Part shown: one piece after another, positions 1 to 6,753 of the stretch
Layout: each line of letters starts with the position of its first letter
How positions within the stretch are numbered: the first letter of the stretch is position 1
Source of the DNA: an uncultured Fretibacterium sp.
Lineage (GTDB): Bacteria > Synergistota > Synergistia > Synergistales > Aminobacteriaceae
Assembly (NCBI GenBank): GCA_937892105.1
Contig: CALAUZ010000235.1
Coordinates: forward strand, 1 to 23,031
Direction: 5' to 3'
DNA length: 23,031 nt
Program-made: the position numbers and the translations under genes
The notes under the pieces: generated by a model
What the model saw: the letters and a program-made list of their open reading frames with translations, nothing else
Told to the model about the DNA's origin: nothing
Database searches by the model: none

Positions 1-167
1 ATCCAGACTGTTATATCGCCCGTGTCTGCTTCAAGTTCTTCTCTGAACATCTTGGTGGTTATTTCATCGCCCCAGAAATTCTCGCTGTCAATCGGCCCTT
101 CTAATCGAAGAACACGCTCTCCAGCATCGTTTTTAATGAAGTTCCAAAACTTTGTATGTTTACTCAT
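1..167 (-). CDS. Phage head maturation protease, ClpP-related (N-terminal part, runs off the window)
   Basis: This is the first 55 or so codons of a ClpP-like prohead protease, which processes scaffold or capsid protein during phage head assembly. The protein begins MSKHTKFWNFIKNDAGERVL and continues with EGPIDSENFWGDEITTKMF and GDITVWI. That is the typical opening of phage ClpP-family proteases, just before the oxyanion-hole glycines; the catalytic Ser, His and Asp lie outside the window. The start at 165-167 is chosen because GGAAGGAAGGG lies directly upstream. An in-frame ATG at 258-260 would add 31 residues but lacks such a site. The gene lies just downstream of the portal remnant, the normal portal-protease order of HK97-like phages. 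Family assignment is fairly sure; whether the full gene is intact cannot be seen. Confidence 0.75.
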   Translation of the reverse strand, partial: MSKHTKFWNFIKNDAGERVLRLEGPIDSENFWGDEITTKMFREELEADTGDITVW

Positions 168-279
168 AGAATCCCTTCCTTCCGTTTGTCCATCTATTTT
201 TTGCCTTAATTTATTGGCGTTGTAATCGGCATATACTCTTACCCAAACACGGACAGCCATATACAACTTTTACATGCAA

Positions 280-774
280 TCACTTTCCCCTCCGTTCTGA
301 TTTGCGTTGCTTCTTGCGCTCAGTGTGTTTCTTGTTGCCTTTCTCGGCCTCTTGCTCTTCCTGTTCCTCATCATCAAATTTTGTATTTTCATCGGGATTT
401 GCAGGTTTTGACTGTTCTTCCGGTTGAGGTTGCTGTGTATGTTCCTGACTCGGAATATTGCGTCCATAAGCTGCGCCGACATCTCTAAGCCGTGTATTAG
501 AGCCGTTTGTGATTGGAGAATCAGCACCTTCCTCTGGTGGAAACGGCGGTAGATTCTCTTTCTGCCGAGCTTCGTTCACTGTGATAATTCCACAAGATAT
601 AGCTACCGAGTATGCTCTCATTCGGTCTTCAACAGCCCCTCGCAACAAGCCGTCCACATTAAATTTAGGGTAGTAAATATCCTGTTCATCTTCTAGCAAA
701 ACATCTTTTACAATCGCTTCTTCAATGCGTATCAGCCACGGATCAAGCGTGTGAACAACGAAATCGATTGATTG
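280..774 (-). pseudogene. Phage portal protein, C-terminal exon (after the group II intron)
   Basis: The reading frame resumes at the intron's 3' splice site with QSIDFVVHTLDPWLIRIEEA and runs 164 codons to TGA. This follows FNNIEH of the upstream exon exactly, as in HK97-family portal proteins (…FNNIEHQS.(D/E)FVVHTLDPWL…). The portal is the dodecameric ring at the capsid vertex through which DNA is packed. The later segment FNVDGLLRGAVEDRMRAYS, then GIITVNEARQKENLPP, is also typical. The C-terminus is a low-complexity charged tail rich in Glu, Gln and Lys. The exon itself is intact. It is called a pseudogene because the 5' portion of the gene is missing and the upstream exon is frameshifted, so splicing could not yield a full portal protein. 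Confidence 0.85.
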
Positions 775-835
775 GTGAGGTAGACATAGGTCGCCTTATT
801 ACCTTTCAGCAACAGGTTTACCTATATCCCCTCCC

Positions 836-869
836 GAACCGTACTTACACCTTTCAGCGTATACGGCTC
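836..869 (-). ncRNA. Group II intron domain V (catalytic hairpin)
   Basis: On the minus strand this is a 34-base hairpin beginning GAGCCGTATACG and ending GTAAGTACGGTTC, with a central GAAA tetraloop-like turn. It fits the conserved length and shape of domain V, with an AGC-type catalytic triad near the 5' side (GAGCCGU). Domain VI follows: GAGGGGATATAGGT pairs with ACCTATGTCTACCTC, and a single A at 781 bulges out, seven bases from the intron's 3' end. That is the expected place of the branch-point adenosine. All stem positions pair, counting G·U, so the ribozyme core looks undamaged by eye. Confidence 0.9.
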
Positions 870-903
870 TCTGCTTGTTATTAACATATTTATCATTCGT
901 TCC

Positions 904-2668
904 TTAGATACCGTCGTGTATCAGACCATCACACTTTTCACGAACTATGAGGGTTTTGCGCCTCATAGAAAGCATTTGTTGTCCCCACTCCGTTTCAGGG
1001 TTTAGCTTGTTCATGCTTCCTGCATGGTACACTTTGCAGTGTTCATCATGCGCTCCGCATAATTCACACTGATGTGCTGTAAGCCTGTTCCATATAGTCA
1101 GGTCATGCCTTTTTATTGATCTGTATTCCCACGGGTCTCTGTCTATACACAATTTTCCGTTCTTGCAGTCTGCCAGTTTTGATAGCTTAGCAAGCTTACT
1201 TCCTGCTTTTGTCTGATAGGAAATTCCCCAGCCATCTTGCATTCTGTACTTTTTCCTCGTTTTCTTGAGGGTACTGCTATACTTACTTGCCAGCATTTTC
1301 AAGCAACTATATTCCCTAAGGTACTGGAAATATATAAGCCTGTTGTAGTTGGCTGCCATTCGATAGTAGTTACATATTCCTCTAAACTGTGCGTCATATC
1401 GGCGTACAATATCTACGTCTGACATGTGGCGGAGTTTTAGGAACAGAAATAGGCCATAATCTACCATCTTCCTTTTGCTCTACTATCCCGTGCTTGAACA
1501 GATATTTTGTTACTTTATCTTCTAAAGGGACTGTTAATTCAACGGTGTTATTCAGGGTCCTTGATTTCACTCCGTCTTTTCTATCGTAACCAAGAAATCT
1601 CACTTTCTCGGAACTATGCGTGATTTTTGTTTTTTCATCACTAAGTTCCAGTGAGTATTCCTCTCCGAGAAACTGTTTCAGTGTCGCCTTGACTTTTTCA
1701 CAATCTGTGCGGTTTCCGCAAATGCCAATTAAAAAGTCATCTGCATACCTGCAATATACAAGTTTCTTTTCATCTTCATATTTTGCAGGGATTGATAGCA
1801 TTTCTTTACTGAGATTTTTATACTCAGCAATCAATGTTTCTCGTTCCGTTTCGTTTGCTTTGTCAACTTTATCAATTTGCTTCTTTAGCTTCACTTTTTG
1901 ATAGTGAAGCTTTGTGTACGCTGGTGTTTGACTTCTGGATTGCGGTTTGTCTAATTGCTCTTTTAGTTCCATAACCTTCTTGTCCAGAACGTTAAGATAG
2001 ATATTAGCAAGTATCGGCGAAATTACTCCACCTTGAGGCGTTCCTGAAATCGTACCATGATATACGAAGTCTTCAACATATCCGGCTTTCAGAAACATGA
2101 GGACAATGTTTATAAACTTGCTGTCCTTTATCTTATCTTCTAAGCCCGCAATTAACACGCTATGGTTGATGTTATCAAAGCAGCCTCTTATATCGCCTTC
2201 TATGAACCACTTTACGCCCTTGAAATCTCTTTTTACCTGAAACAGTGCCGTATGACAGCTCCGTTTTGGACGAAAACCATGATATTGGTCTAAAAATATT
2301 GGCTCATATATGGCTTCGAGTATCATGCGTACCGCTTCCTGAAGCAGCTTATCCCTGAATGACGGTATACCAAGCGGCCGAAGTTTCCCATTAGGTTTCT
2401 TGATGTATTCCCGTCTTACTGGCTTAGGAGCATATTTGCCGCTTTTTAACTCGTCAATGAGCTTTTTGACATAATCCACGCCAAATCCATCTGCCATGTC
2501 ATTGTCAACACCCTTTGTTACCGAACCCTTGTTGGCATATAATTTCTGATATGCCGTGAAATAAATGCCCTCCCTTAGTAGATAGCGGTATAGCCTTGTA
2601 AAGACACCGCTTGGGTGTAACTCGGAACTTTTATAAATACGCTCCAAAATATCTGATGTTGGTTTCAT
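904..2668 (-). pseudogene. Group II intron-encoded reverse transcriptase/maturase (one +1 frameshift)
   Basis: This is the intron's own protein, which helps splicing (maturase) and copies intron RNA into DNA. The first frame (2668 to about 1436) holds RT motifs: YIKKPNGKLRPLGIP, QYHGFRPKRSCHTAL, GDIRGCFDNINH, TPQGGVISPILANIYL and YCRYADDFLIGI. The YADD active site is intact. At the A4 run 1435-1438 the frame shifts: LWPISVPK must continue as LRHMSDVDIVRRY, reached by skipping one A. The second frame (1434-904) holds maturase domain X and a C-terminal HNH region with CELCG. Repaired length is 587 residues, normal for such proteins. The HNH region departs from the usual pattern: VYHAG where VHH is common, and VREKCD where VC.KCH is expected. 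GGGAGGAG precedes the ATG at 2668. A sequencing error or recoding could also explain the shift. Confidence 0.85.
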
Positions 2669-3222
2669 TGAGTTTTCTCCTCCCTTTCATCATCTTATTT
2701 TGAATTTAACAAACTGCCTGCCTTTGCCACGTAGTGAGTATTGCTCACCTCAGACTACTATGCAGGCTCCGTTGCCATGCGGAATATTCAGACCGTTGCC
2801 ATAGCCAAAGGAATTGGCATTTCCGTTTAGGCAATCCCCAGTTAACGATACTGACAGGCTTGATGACTGTCGGGTAGCATTTAGGTTTTCAAGTACACGC
2901 TCTCGTGACTGTTTTACGGCTTTGATAACAGATTTACAGTCGAACACCATAACTGTAAAGAGCCATAAACACGGTTCAAGGATAATTCCCGTGTCCTCAA
3001 CATAAGAGGAACTAACCTTTGCTTCAGCAATACCAGCTTTACCCTCATGTCATCTTGTCATTGCGAACCATTTTCGCTAAATATCCTTTCGCGTTATTCG
3101 CTTTCCCGTCGTGCTATGTTCCTTTGCTTCCGGTTTCCCTGCAAAGTAAGACGGGTTGACTTTCACTCTGTCGTGTGGAGTAATACCTAAATTACATTCA
3201 GTATCGCCCTATCTGGGCGCAC

Positions 3223-3596
3223 ATGCTCGATATTGTTGAACGTGCTTCGCTTCAGGAATTGCACCATATGAGGCGGCACTCGGAAGATACTGCAAATTGT
3301 TTCAACATCAAACTCACGTGTAGAGAGGAACTGTGAATCCTCTGGCGGCAAGGAAATAGGTTTATACGTAATGCCTTCCTCCAGTATGGCCACGTTGTGA
3401 GCATTCTCAGAGCCGCCATAAATCCGCTTCCAGTCTTGCCTTAGCCTCTCTGGGTCTTTCAATGATATTGGATGTTGTAAAACTCCTATAGGCTGACCAT
3501 TGTTGCGGAAAAATGCGTTGCCGTATTTCTCAACAGAAATTGTTGAACCCAGCGGATTTTTGCTATTGGTGAAAAGCCAACTAAGCCGTTAAATCC
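3223..3596 (-). pseudogene. Phage portal protein, upstream exon remnant (5' truncated, frameshifted)
   Basis: The minus strand encodes the middle of an HK97-type portal protein: TISVEKYGNAFFRNNGQP, then SLKDPERLRQDWKRIYGGSE, VAILEEGITYKPISLPPEDS and FRVPPHMVQFLKRSTFNNIE, ending H at the intron junction. Further upstream, GFNGLVGFSPIA (3596-3561) is the preceding conserved block, but it lies in another frame. The shift is at an A5 run (3557-3561), where one more A would restore the frame. Upstream of 3596 the similarity stops, and a hairpin (3624-3652) follows only about 30 bases away. Roughly the first third to half of a normal portal protein is therefore missing. With no start codon and a frameshift, this copy cannot make a portal. 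Confidence 0.85.
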
Positions 3597-3623
3597 CCTA
3601 AGTAGCAGGATTAAGAATAATAT

Positions 3624-3658
3624 AGCCGGGATATGTTTAAAGTGTCCCGGTTTTGTTT
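3624..3658. terminator. Terminator-like hairpin between HNH gene and portal remnant
   Basis: The inverted repeat CCGGGA (3626-3631) / TCCCGG (3645-3650) encloses a 13-base loop. On the plus strand it is followed by TTTTGTTT, a classic Rho-independent layout; on the minus strand it is followed by the weaker CTATATTATT. It lies just past the stop of the HNH gene, so on the minus strand it could end the small phage operon. The better U-tract points the other way, where no plus-strand gene is seen upstream. Confidence 0.55.
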
Positions 3659-3662
3659 ATGT

Positions 3663-3911
3663 CTAAAAAGCAGAAATGTCTATATTAAGTTTTCCGGCGT
3701 GATAATCATCGTGGCATTCTTTGCACAAGGTTATGATATTGTCCTTTGTAGCGGGGCCGTCTTCGGCGTATTGGATTATATGATGTCCCTGAATAAGGTA
3801 CCTCTCTTCCTCAGAAACTTGTTTATGGCAGAAAGCGCACATATATTCATCGCGTTCTTTGCCTTCTCTTTGCGCACGTACATGTTCGGGAGGCCGCTTT
3901 TTCTTACTCAT
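3663..3911 (-). CDS. Small phage HNH endonuclease
   Basis: This 82-residue protein is a minimal HNH nuclease. It has a basic N-terminus (MSKKKRPPEHV), then CAFC (C25, C28), the His pair GHHI (43-44), Asn in KDNIITL (N58), and CKECH..YH (C63, C66, H67, H71). These give the beta-beta-alpha metal fold with two zinc-binding Cys pairs. Free-standing HNH proteins of this kind lie next to the terminase genes in many tailed phages and assist DNA packaging. Here no terminase follows; the portal remnant comes next. The start codon overlaps the stop of the preceding 64-residue gene (ATGAGTAA), so the two are probably translated together. All expected HNH residues are present. Confidence 0.85.
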   Translation of the reverse strand: MSKKKRPPEHVRAQREGKERDEYMCAFCHKQVSEEERYLIQGHHIIQYAEDGPATKDNIITLCKECHDDYHAGKLNIDISAF

Positions 3912-4098
3912 CGTTACCGCCCCAACCTAACGCTTTCATGATTTTTCCGGGAAGTTCGCTTTTCTTTGCGTGGAATGATGCTCCTCTCGCTTCAGGAGCA
4001 ATGCGGGCTTTATCCCTCTTAATCTGAGCTTCAAGGTCTATCGCTTCGTCCTCGTTCAGATTGTCAAACTTCATCCACATCGCATGATCTCTTGACAT
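3904..4098 (-). CDS. Small hypothetical phage protein (64 aa)
   Basis: I do not recognise this protein. It is short and charged (MSRDHAMWMKFDNLNEDEAI…), mostly helical by composition, with a run of Lys, Arg, Asp and Glu in its middle and a Gly-rich end (ALGWGGNDE). There is no signal peptide or membrane segment. A strong ribosome-binding site, AAGGAGG, precedes the ATG, and the stop overlaps the HNH start by 8 bases, which supports a real, translated gene. Its place before an HNH gene suggests a small early or packaging-region phage protein, but no function can be assigned. Confidence 0.6.
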   Translation of the reverse strand: MSRDHAMWMKFDNLNEDEAIDLEAQIKRDKARIAPEARGASFHAKKSELPGKIMKALGWGGNDE

Positions 4099-4110
4099 AA
4101 TCCGGCCTCC

Positions 4111-4335
4111 TTAAAATGTGCTGACCTTTATTGATGTGCCTTCGATTTTTGTCGAAACGCTGCCTTCTCCATACGTAACCAGAACAGTACCTTCTGAAAG
4201 TCTAGGCAAACCTTCTTCATCAAGGTAGTACTGGAAAATCTCAACCTCGCCCGATTCTTTTTTGACCGCAACATGAGAGTCCCATGCCGCCAAAACAGAA
4301 TCGCCCTTCTTCAAAATCTCAAGTTTAACCTGCAT
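4111..4335 (-). CDS. Small hypothetical phage protein (74 aa)
   Basis: I do not recognise this 74-residue protein (MQVKLEILKKGDSVLAAWDS…). It looks like a small all-beta protein: alternating hydrophobic and polar strands, Gly turns, and a C-terminal stretch rich in Ser, Thr, Val and Lys (GSVSTKIEGTSIKVSTF). The start at 4335 is chosen because AACGGAGGTGG lies at good spacing. Reading further upstream in the same frame gives a proline run that comes from the C-tract and is implausible. It is the first gene of the phage block on this strand, 12 bases ahead of the 64-residue gene, and the C-tract promoter lies just upstream. Confidence 0.6.
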   Translation of the reverse strand: MQVKLEILKKGDSVLAAWDSHVAVKKESGEVEIFQYYLDEEGLPRLSEGTVLVTYGEGSVSTKIEGTSIKVSTF

Positions 4336-4369
4336 AAATCCACCTCCGTTGAAATTTTTATGGTAGTTA

Positions 4370-4401
4370 ATTTTAACGCTTGGGGGGGGGGGTATTGTCA
4401 A
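4370..4401 (-). promoter_or_regulatory. Candidate promoter with an 11-C tract in the spacer
   Basis: On the minus strand a perfect -35 box TTGACA (4401-4396) is followed by ATA, eleven C residues (4392-4382), AAGCGT, and a TAAAAT -10 box (4375-4370). The spacing is 20 bases, longer than the usual 17. Slippage to eight C residues would give 17. The site is 35 bases ahead of the 74-residue phage gene. Homopolymer-spaced promoters of this kind drive on/off expression in some bacteria, for example Neisseria porA and opc; a similar role here is inference. Confidence 0.5.
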
Positions 4402-4446
4402 GCACAAAAAATTCTCCCAGTATCACAGCGAGGTCGGGAGAATTTT
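4402..4446 (-). terminator. Rho-independent terminator after the glycosyltransferase gene
   Basis: An 11-bp perfect inverted repeat, AAAATTCTCCC (4408-4418) / GGGAGAATTTT (4436-4446), is followed on the minus strand by TTTTTTGTGC. It sits 20 bases past the stop of the glycosyltransferase gene and separates the host operon from the prophage block. Confidence 0.85.
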
Positions 4447-4466
4447 TACCATATTATCCTGACGGC

Positions 4467-5432
4467 TTATCTCTCACTCTTTGTGGATAGTTCTCCGTTC
4501 ATGTACTTATCTTTTCTGTATGCCCGCTTTCCCATCTTGTTGCCAATCAGCCTTGCCATGCAGTCAAAACCAAAGCGAACGAATGAGAATATACGGCCAT
4601 GTTTCAAAAGTTCGAGTGAAACATACTTAACCATCTTCATACCTTCCTTTTCCTGAGATACACCGGAAAGAATATCTTTATGCTTTTCCAGTTCGTAACC
4701 TATAAGGAAGTTGCGTCTGTACTGCTGCTTCAGCGTAAAACTATGGGAATGTATGACTTCAGCATCGGCAGTGTAAGAAATCTTATACCCGCTGTTGATT
4801 ACACGTGCAGCGAAAAGAAAATCCTCATCTGTCGTTACGGGGAAGTCAAAGCCTCCGAGTTCCAGAAAAATATCCCGTCTGTAAGCACAACAACAATCCG
4901 AAACGTTGAAGAAAGTTCTTATGCCCAATTTCGGAATATCTAATACTGAACGTATACTGCTTATAGAAGGGTAGCTGTAATTACGTATCAAACTCTCAGA
5001 AAACGAAGCATTTTTACGCGGGAGTTGTCTGGCGGTGGAGATTGCAATTTTCTCATCGAGGGTGAAGGGATAAATCAGCCTCTCGATAAGAGTGTTTTTA
5101 CTGGGTACTGCGTCCTGTGTCATAAATATAACATAATCGCCAGTACTTCTTCGTAGTGCCATGTCCCTAGTCAGAGCGTGGTTGAAATCCTTGCGTTTTA
5201 TCCTGATTAATATTGCGTCACCATAGCCCGCAACTATCTCTGCCGTCCTATCATCTGATTCTGAGTCTACTATAATGATTTCATCGGGTTTAACCGTCTG
5301 AGTTCTCAGAGCTTCAATGAGAGGCGCAATGTCTTTCTCCGCATTAAGTGTGGGAATAATGATACTTATCTTTATACCAAATGTATTATCTTCTGGCCAT
5401 ATCGCAGACCGTGTATTGATATTATTCTCCAT
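4467..5432 (-). CDS. Family 2 glycosyltransferase, rhamnosyltransferase-like
   Basis: This 321-residue cytoplasmic or membrane-associated enzyme transfers a sugar, probably rhamnose, from a nucleotide donor to a growing surface polysaccharide. The GT-A fold starts with ISIIIPTLNAEKDI (about 22-35), then the donor-binding EIIIVDSESDD (51-61). The block FNHALTRDMALRRSTGDY followed by FMTQDAVP (83-110) closely resembles the RfbF/WbbL-type rhamnosyltransferase pattern (F.HG.TRN… LTQDA.P). TDEDFLFAARV (near 202-212) supplies the acceptor-side acidic residues. No transmembrane helix is evident. The ATG at 5432 overlaps the end of the upstream oxidoreductase gene by 11 bases, so the two are co-transcribed, an unexpected pairing. 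Donor specificity is inferred from motif resemblance only. Confidence 0.8.
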   Translation of the reverse strand: MENNINTRSAIWPEDNTFGIKISIIIPTLNAEKDIAPLIEALRTQTVKPDEIIIVDSESDDRTAEIVAGYGDAILIRIKRKDFNHALTRDMALRRSTGDYVIFMTQDAVPSKNTLIERLIYPFTLDEKIAISTARQLPRKNASFSESLIRNYSYPSISSIRSVLDIPKLGIRTFFNVSDCCCAYRRDIFLELGGFDFPVTTDEDFLFAARVINSGYKISYTADAEVIHSHSFTLKQQYRRNFLIGYELEKHKDILSGVSQEKEGMKMVKYVSLELLKHGRIFSFVRFGFDCMARLIGNKMGKRAYRKDKYMNGELSTKSER

Positions 5433-6645
5433 AATTCATGTACTTCATCATAGCTTCAGCAGCCTTCTTCGCACCCTCTACAGCATGTACAACCGTCTTT
5501 GCCCCAGTAACAACATCACCAGCAGCAAATACGCCCTTCCTCGTGGTCATGTAGTTTTCGTCCACAATAAGCAGGCCATGTTCTGAGGCAGTAAGCCCGC
5601 TGGTAGTGCGAACAAGTTTTCCTCGCGGTATCTGGCTGATTGAGATGATGGTCGAGTCTGCGTCAACCTGTATGCGTTCGTCCTCATGGCCGATAATCTC
5701 GTCATTCTCGCCGTAAATCGTCCGGCAGAACACCGGCCCTCTCTCCGTAATCTCCTGAACCTGCATTCCCGTCTCAATTTCCGCCCCGTCAAGTTCAGCA
5801 TATGCCACCTCACTCGAACTTGCCGCTATCTCCTTGCCCATTGCGTAGAGCGTAACTTCATGCGTTCCGTTTCGCAGTGCTGTGCGCGCAACGTCCATCG
5901 CCGCATTTCCAACACCTATAACTGCAACTTTATGTCCTAAGTGATGAGCCTTCGGGTTCGCAAGGTAATTCATCGCAAAATGAACATTCCCCAAACTCTC
6001 CCCCTTTATACCGAGCGTTCTTGGCCTCTCAGCTCCTGTCCCAACAAATACGCAGTCATAGCCATCACGGAACAAGTCGTCAATCATTAACACACTGCCT
6101 ATTGTTGCGTTCAGCCGTATCTGTATCCCCATCTCCTCAAGTCTGGCCTCGTAACGGTCAAGTATGCTCTTTGGCAAGCGAAACTCTGGTATTCCGTACT
6201 GCATTACACCGCCGATTTTGCTTTTCCACTCGAATATCGTTACATGGCAGCCCTCAAGTGCCATAATCACAGCTACGGTCATTCCAGCAGGCCCAGCACC
6301 GATAACCGCAACTTTCTTGTCCACTCGCTTCAATGGGACTGACACATGCATACGGTCAAGGTACATATCGGAAATATAGTTCTCTATGCTGGAGAAGTGT
6401 ACAGGGCTGTCCTTTCTTCCGCGAATGCAATTCCCGGCGCACTGCTTTGCATGGTTGCAGACGGCAGAACAGACAAGCGATAATGGATTGTTGCGGAATA
6501 ATATCTCTCCGGCCTCTATCAGCTTATGTTCCTTAAAGAGCTGTATAACCTGCGGTATCGGCGTGTGAACAGGGCAGCCCTTCTGGCACATTGGATTTTT
6601 GCACTGCAAACACCTCTCAGCTTCCGTAACTATATGTAATGGCAT
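5422..6645 (-). CDS. GltD/NfnB-like FAD- and NAD(P)-dependent oxidoreductase
   Basis: This 407-residue protein belongs to the glutamate synthase small-subunit family, which moves electrons between NAD(P)H and partner proteins. Eight cysteines near the N-terminus (C12, C15, C20, C24; C59, C63, C69, C73) form the double [4Fe-4S] domain. They are followed by an FAD site GAGPAG (116-121), the block GIPEFRLPKSILDRYEARLE, an NAD(P) site GVGNAA (244-249), and the C-terminal FAD motif KGVFAAGDVVTGA…VVHAVEGAKKAA. It is shorter than GltD or NfnB (usually about 460-490) but all core motifs are present. No large glutamate synthase subunit or NfnA/PyrK-like partner is next to it, so its electron partner is unknown. 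GGGGG lies 7 bases before the ATG. It is first in an operon with the glycosyltransferase. Confidence 0.8.
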   Translation of the reverse strand: MPLHIVTEAERCLQCKNPMCQKGCPVHTPIPQVIQLFKEHKLIEAGEILFRNNPLSLVCSAVCNHAKQCAGNCIRGRKDSPVHFSSIENYISDMYLDRMHVSVPLKRVDKKVAVIGAGPAGMTVAVIMALEGCHVTIFEWKSKIGGVMQYGIPEFRLPKSILDRYEARLEEMGIQIRLNATIGSVLMIDDLFRDGYDCVFVGTGAERPRTLGIKGESLGNVHFAMNYLANPKAHHLGHKVAVIGVGNAAMDVARTALRNGTHEVTLYAMGKEIAASSSEVAYAELDGAEIETGMQVQEITERGPVFCRTIYGENDEIIGHEDERIQVDADSTIISISQIPRGKLVRTTSGLTASEHGLLIVDENYMTTRKGVFAAGDVVTGAKTVVHAVEGAKKAAEAMMKYMNYGE

Positions 6646-6684
6646 AGTTTTTCCCCCTAGTAAATTATTCTGGAATATGGCATG

Positions 6685-6690
6685 ATTATA
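6685..6690 (-). promoter_or_regulatory. Candidate -10 box for the oxidoreductase-glycosyltransferase operon
   Basis: A perfect TATAAT on the minus strand lies 40 bases before the ATG of the oxidoreductase gene. The region 17 bases further upstream has no good TTGACA match and overlaps the terminator of the preceding gene, so this rests on the -10 box and position alone. Confidence 0.4.
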
Positions 6691-6699
6691 TCATTGGGC

Positions 6700-6739
6700 A
6701 AAATAATACCGGGCTTCCCATATTTCAGGGGACACCCGG
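6700..6739 (-). terminator. Rho-independent terminator after the flavin reductase gene
   Basis: The stem CCGGG (6739-6735) / CCCGG (6713-6709), with an inner TCCC/GGGA segment (6731-6728 with 6719-6716) and a small internal loop, is followed on the minus strand by TATTATTTT. It lies 15 bases past the stop of the reductase gene. Confidence 0.75.
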
Positions 6740-6753
6740 CTATGTTTTACGCA

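Larger units (their letters stand above)
775..3222 (-). mobile_element. Group II intron, complete, with open reading frame, inserted in the phage portal gene
   Basis: The 2,448-base element reads on the minus strand. Its 5' end is GTGCGCCCAGATAGGG (3222-3207), the canonical group II start, also known from Ll.LtrB. Its 3' end is CTACCTCAC, ending at 775. The portal frame is restored exactly on removal (GAG CAT | CAA TCA). EBS1 (GTGTTCGA, 2947-2940) sits in the loop of an 8-bp hairpin and pairs at all 8 positions, two of them G·U, with IBS1 TCGAGCAT (3230-3223). EBS2 (TGTTGA, 3003-2998) pairs with IBS2 TCAACA (3239-3234). The base before EBS1 is G and the first 3'-exon base is C, fitting a IIA-type delta contact. 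The region 2669-3222 has no gene: it is domains I-III and the 5' part of domain IV. Domains V and VI occupy 776-869. Confidence 0.95.

Noticed and set aside
22..225. Plus-strand open frame at the left edge
   Set aside because: It lies opposite the ClpP-like head protease start, which has clear family motifs and a ribosome-binding site.
2750..2950. Minus-strand open frame of 66 codons inside the intron
   Set aside because: It covers the EBS1 hairpin and other domain I structure, has no ribosome-binding site, and is explained by the intron RNA.
4382..4392. The G/C run as a plain sequencing artefact
   Set aside because: Its length may be uncertain, but it lies between good -35 and -10 boxes, so it was kept as a finding with moderate confidence.
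4336..4407. N-terminal extension of the 74-residue phage protein, encoding a proline run from the C-tract
   Set aside because: The ribosome-binding site is at the later ATG (4335), and the extension would run through the promoter spacer; a translational contingency locus is therefore less likely than a promoter one.
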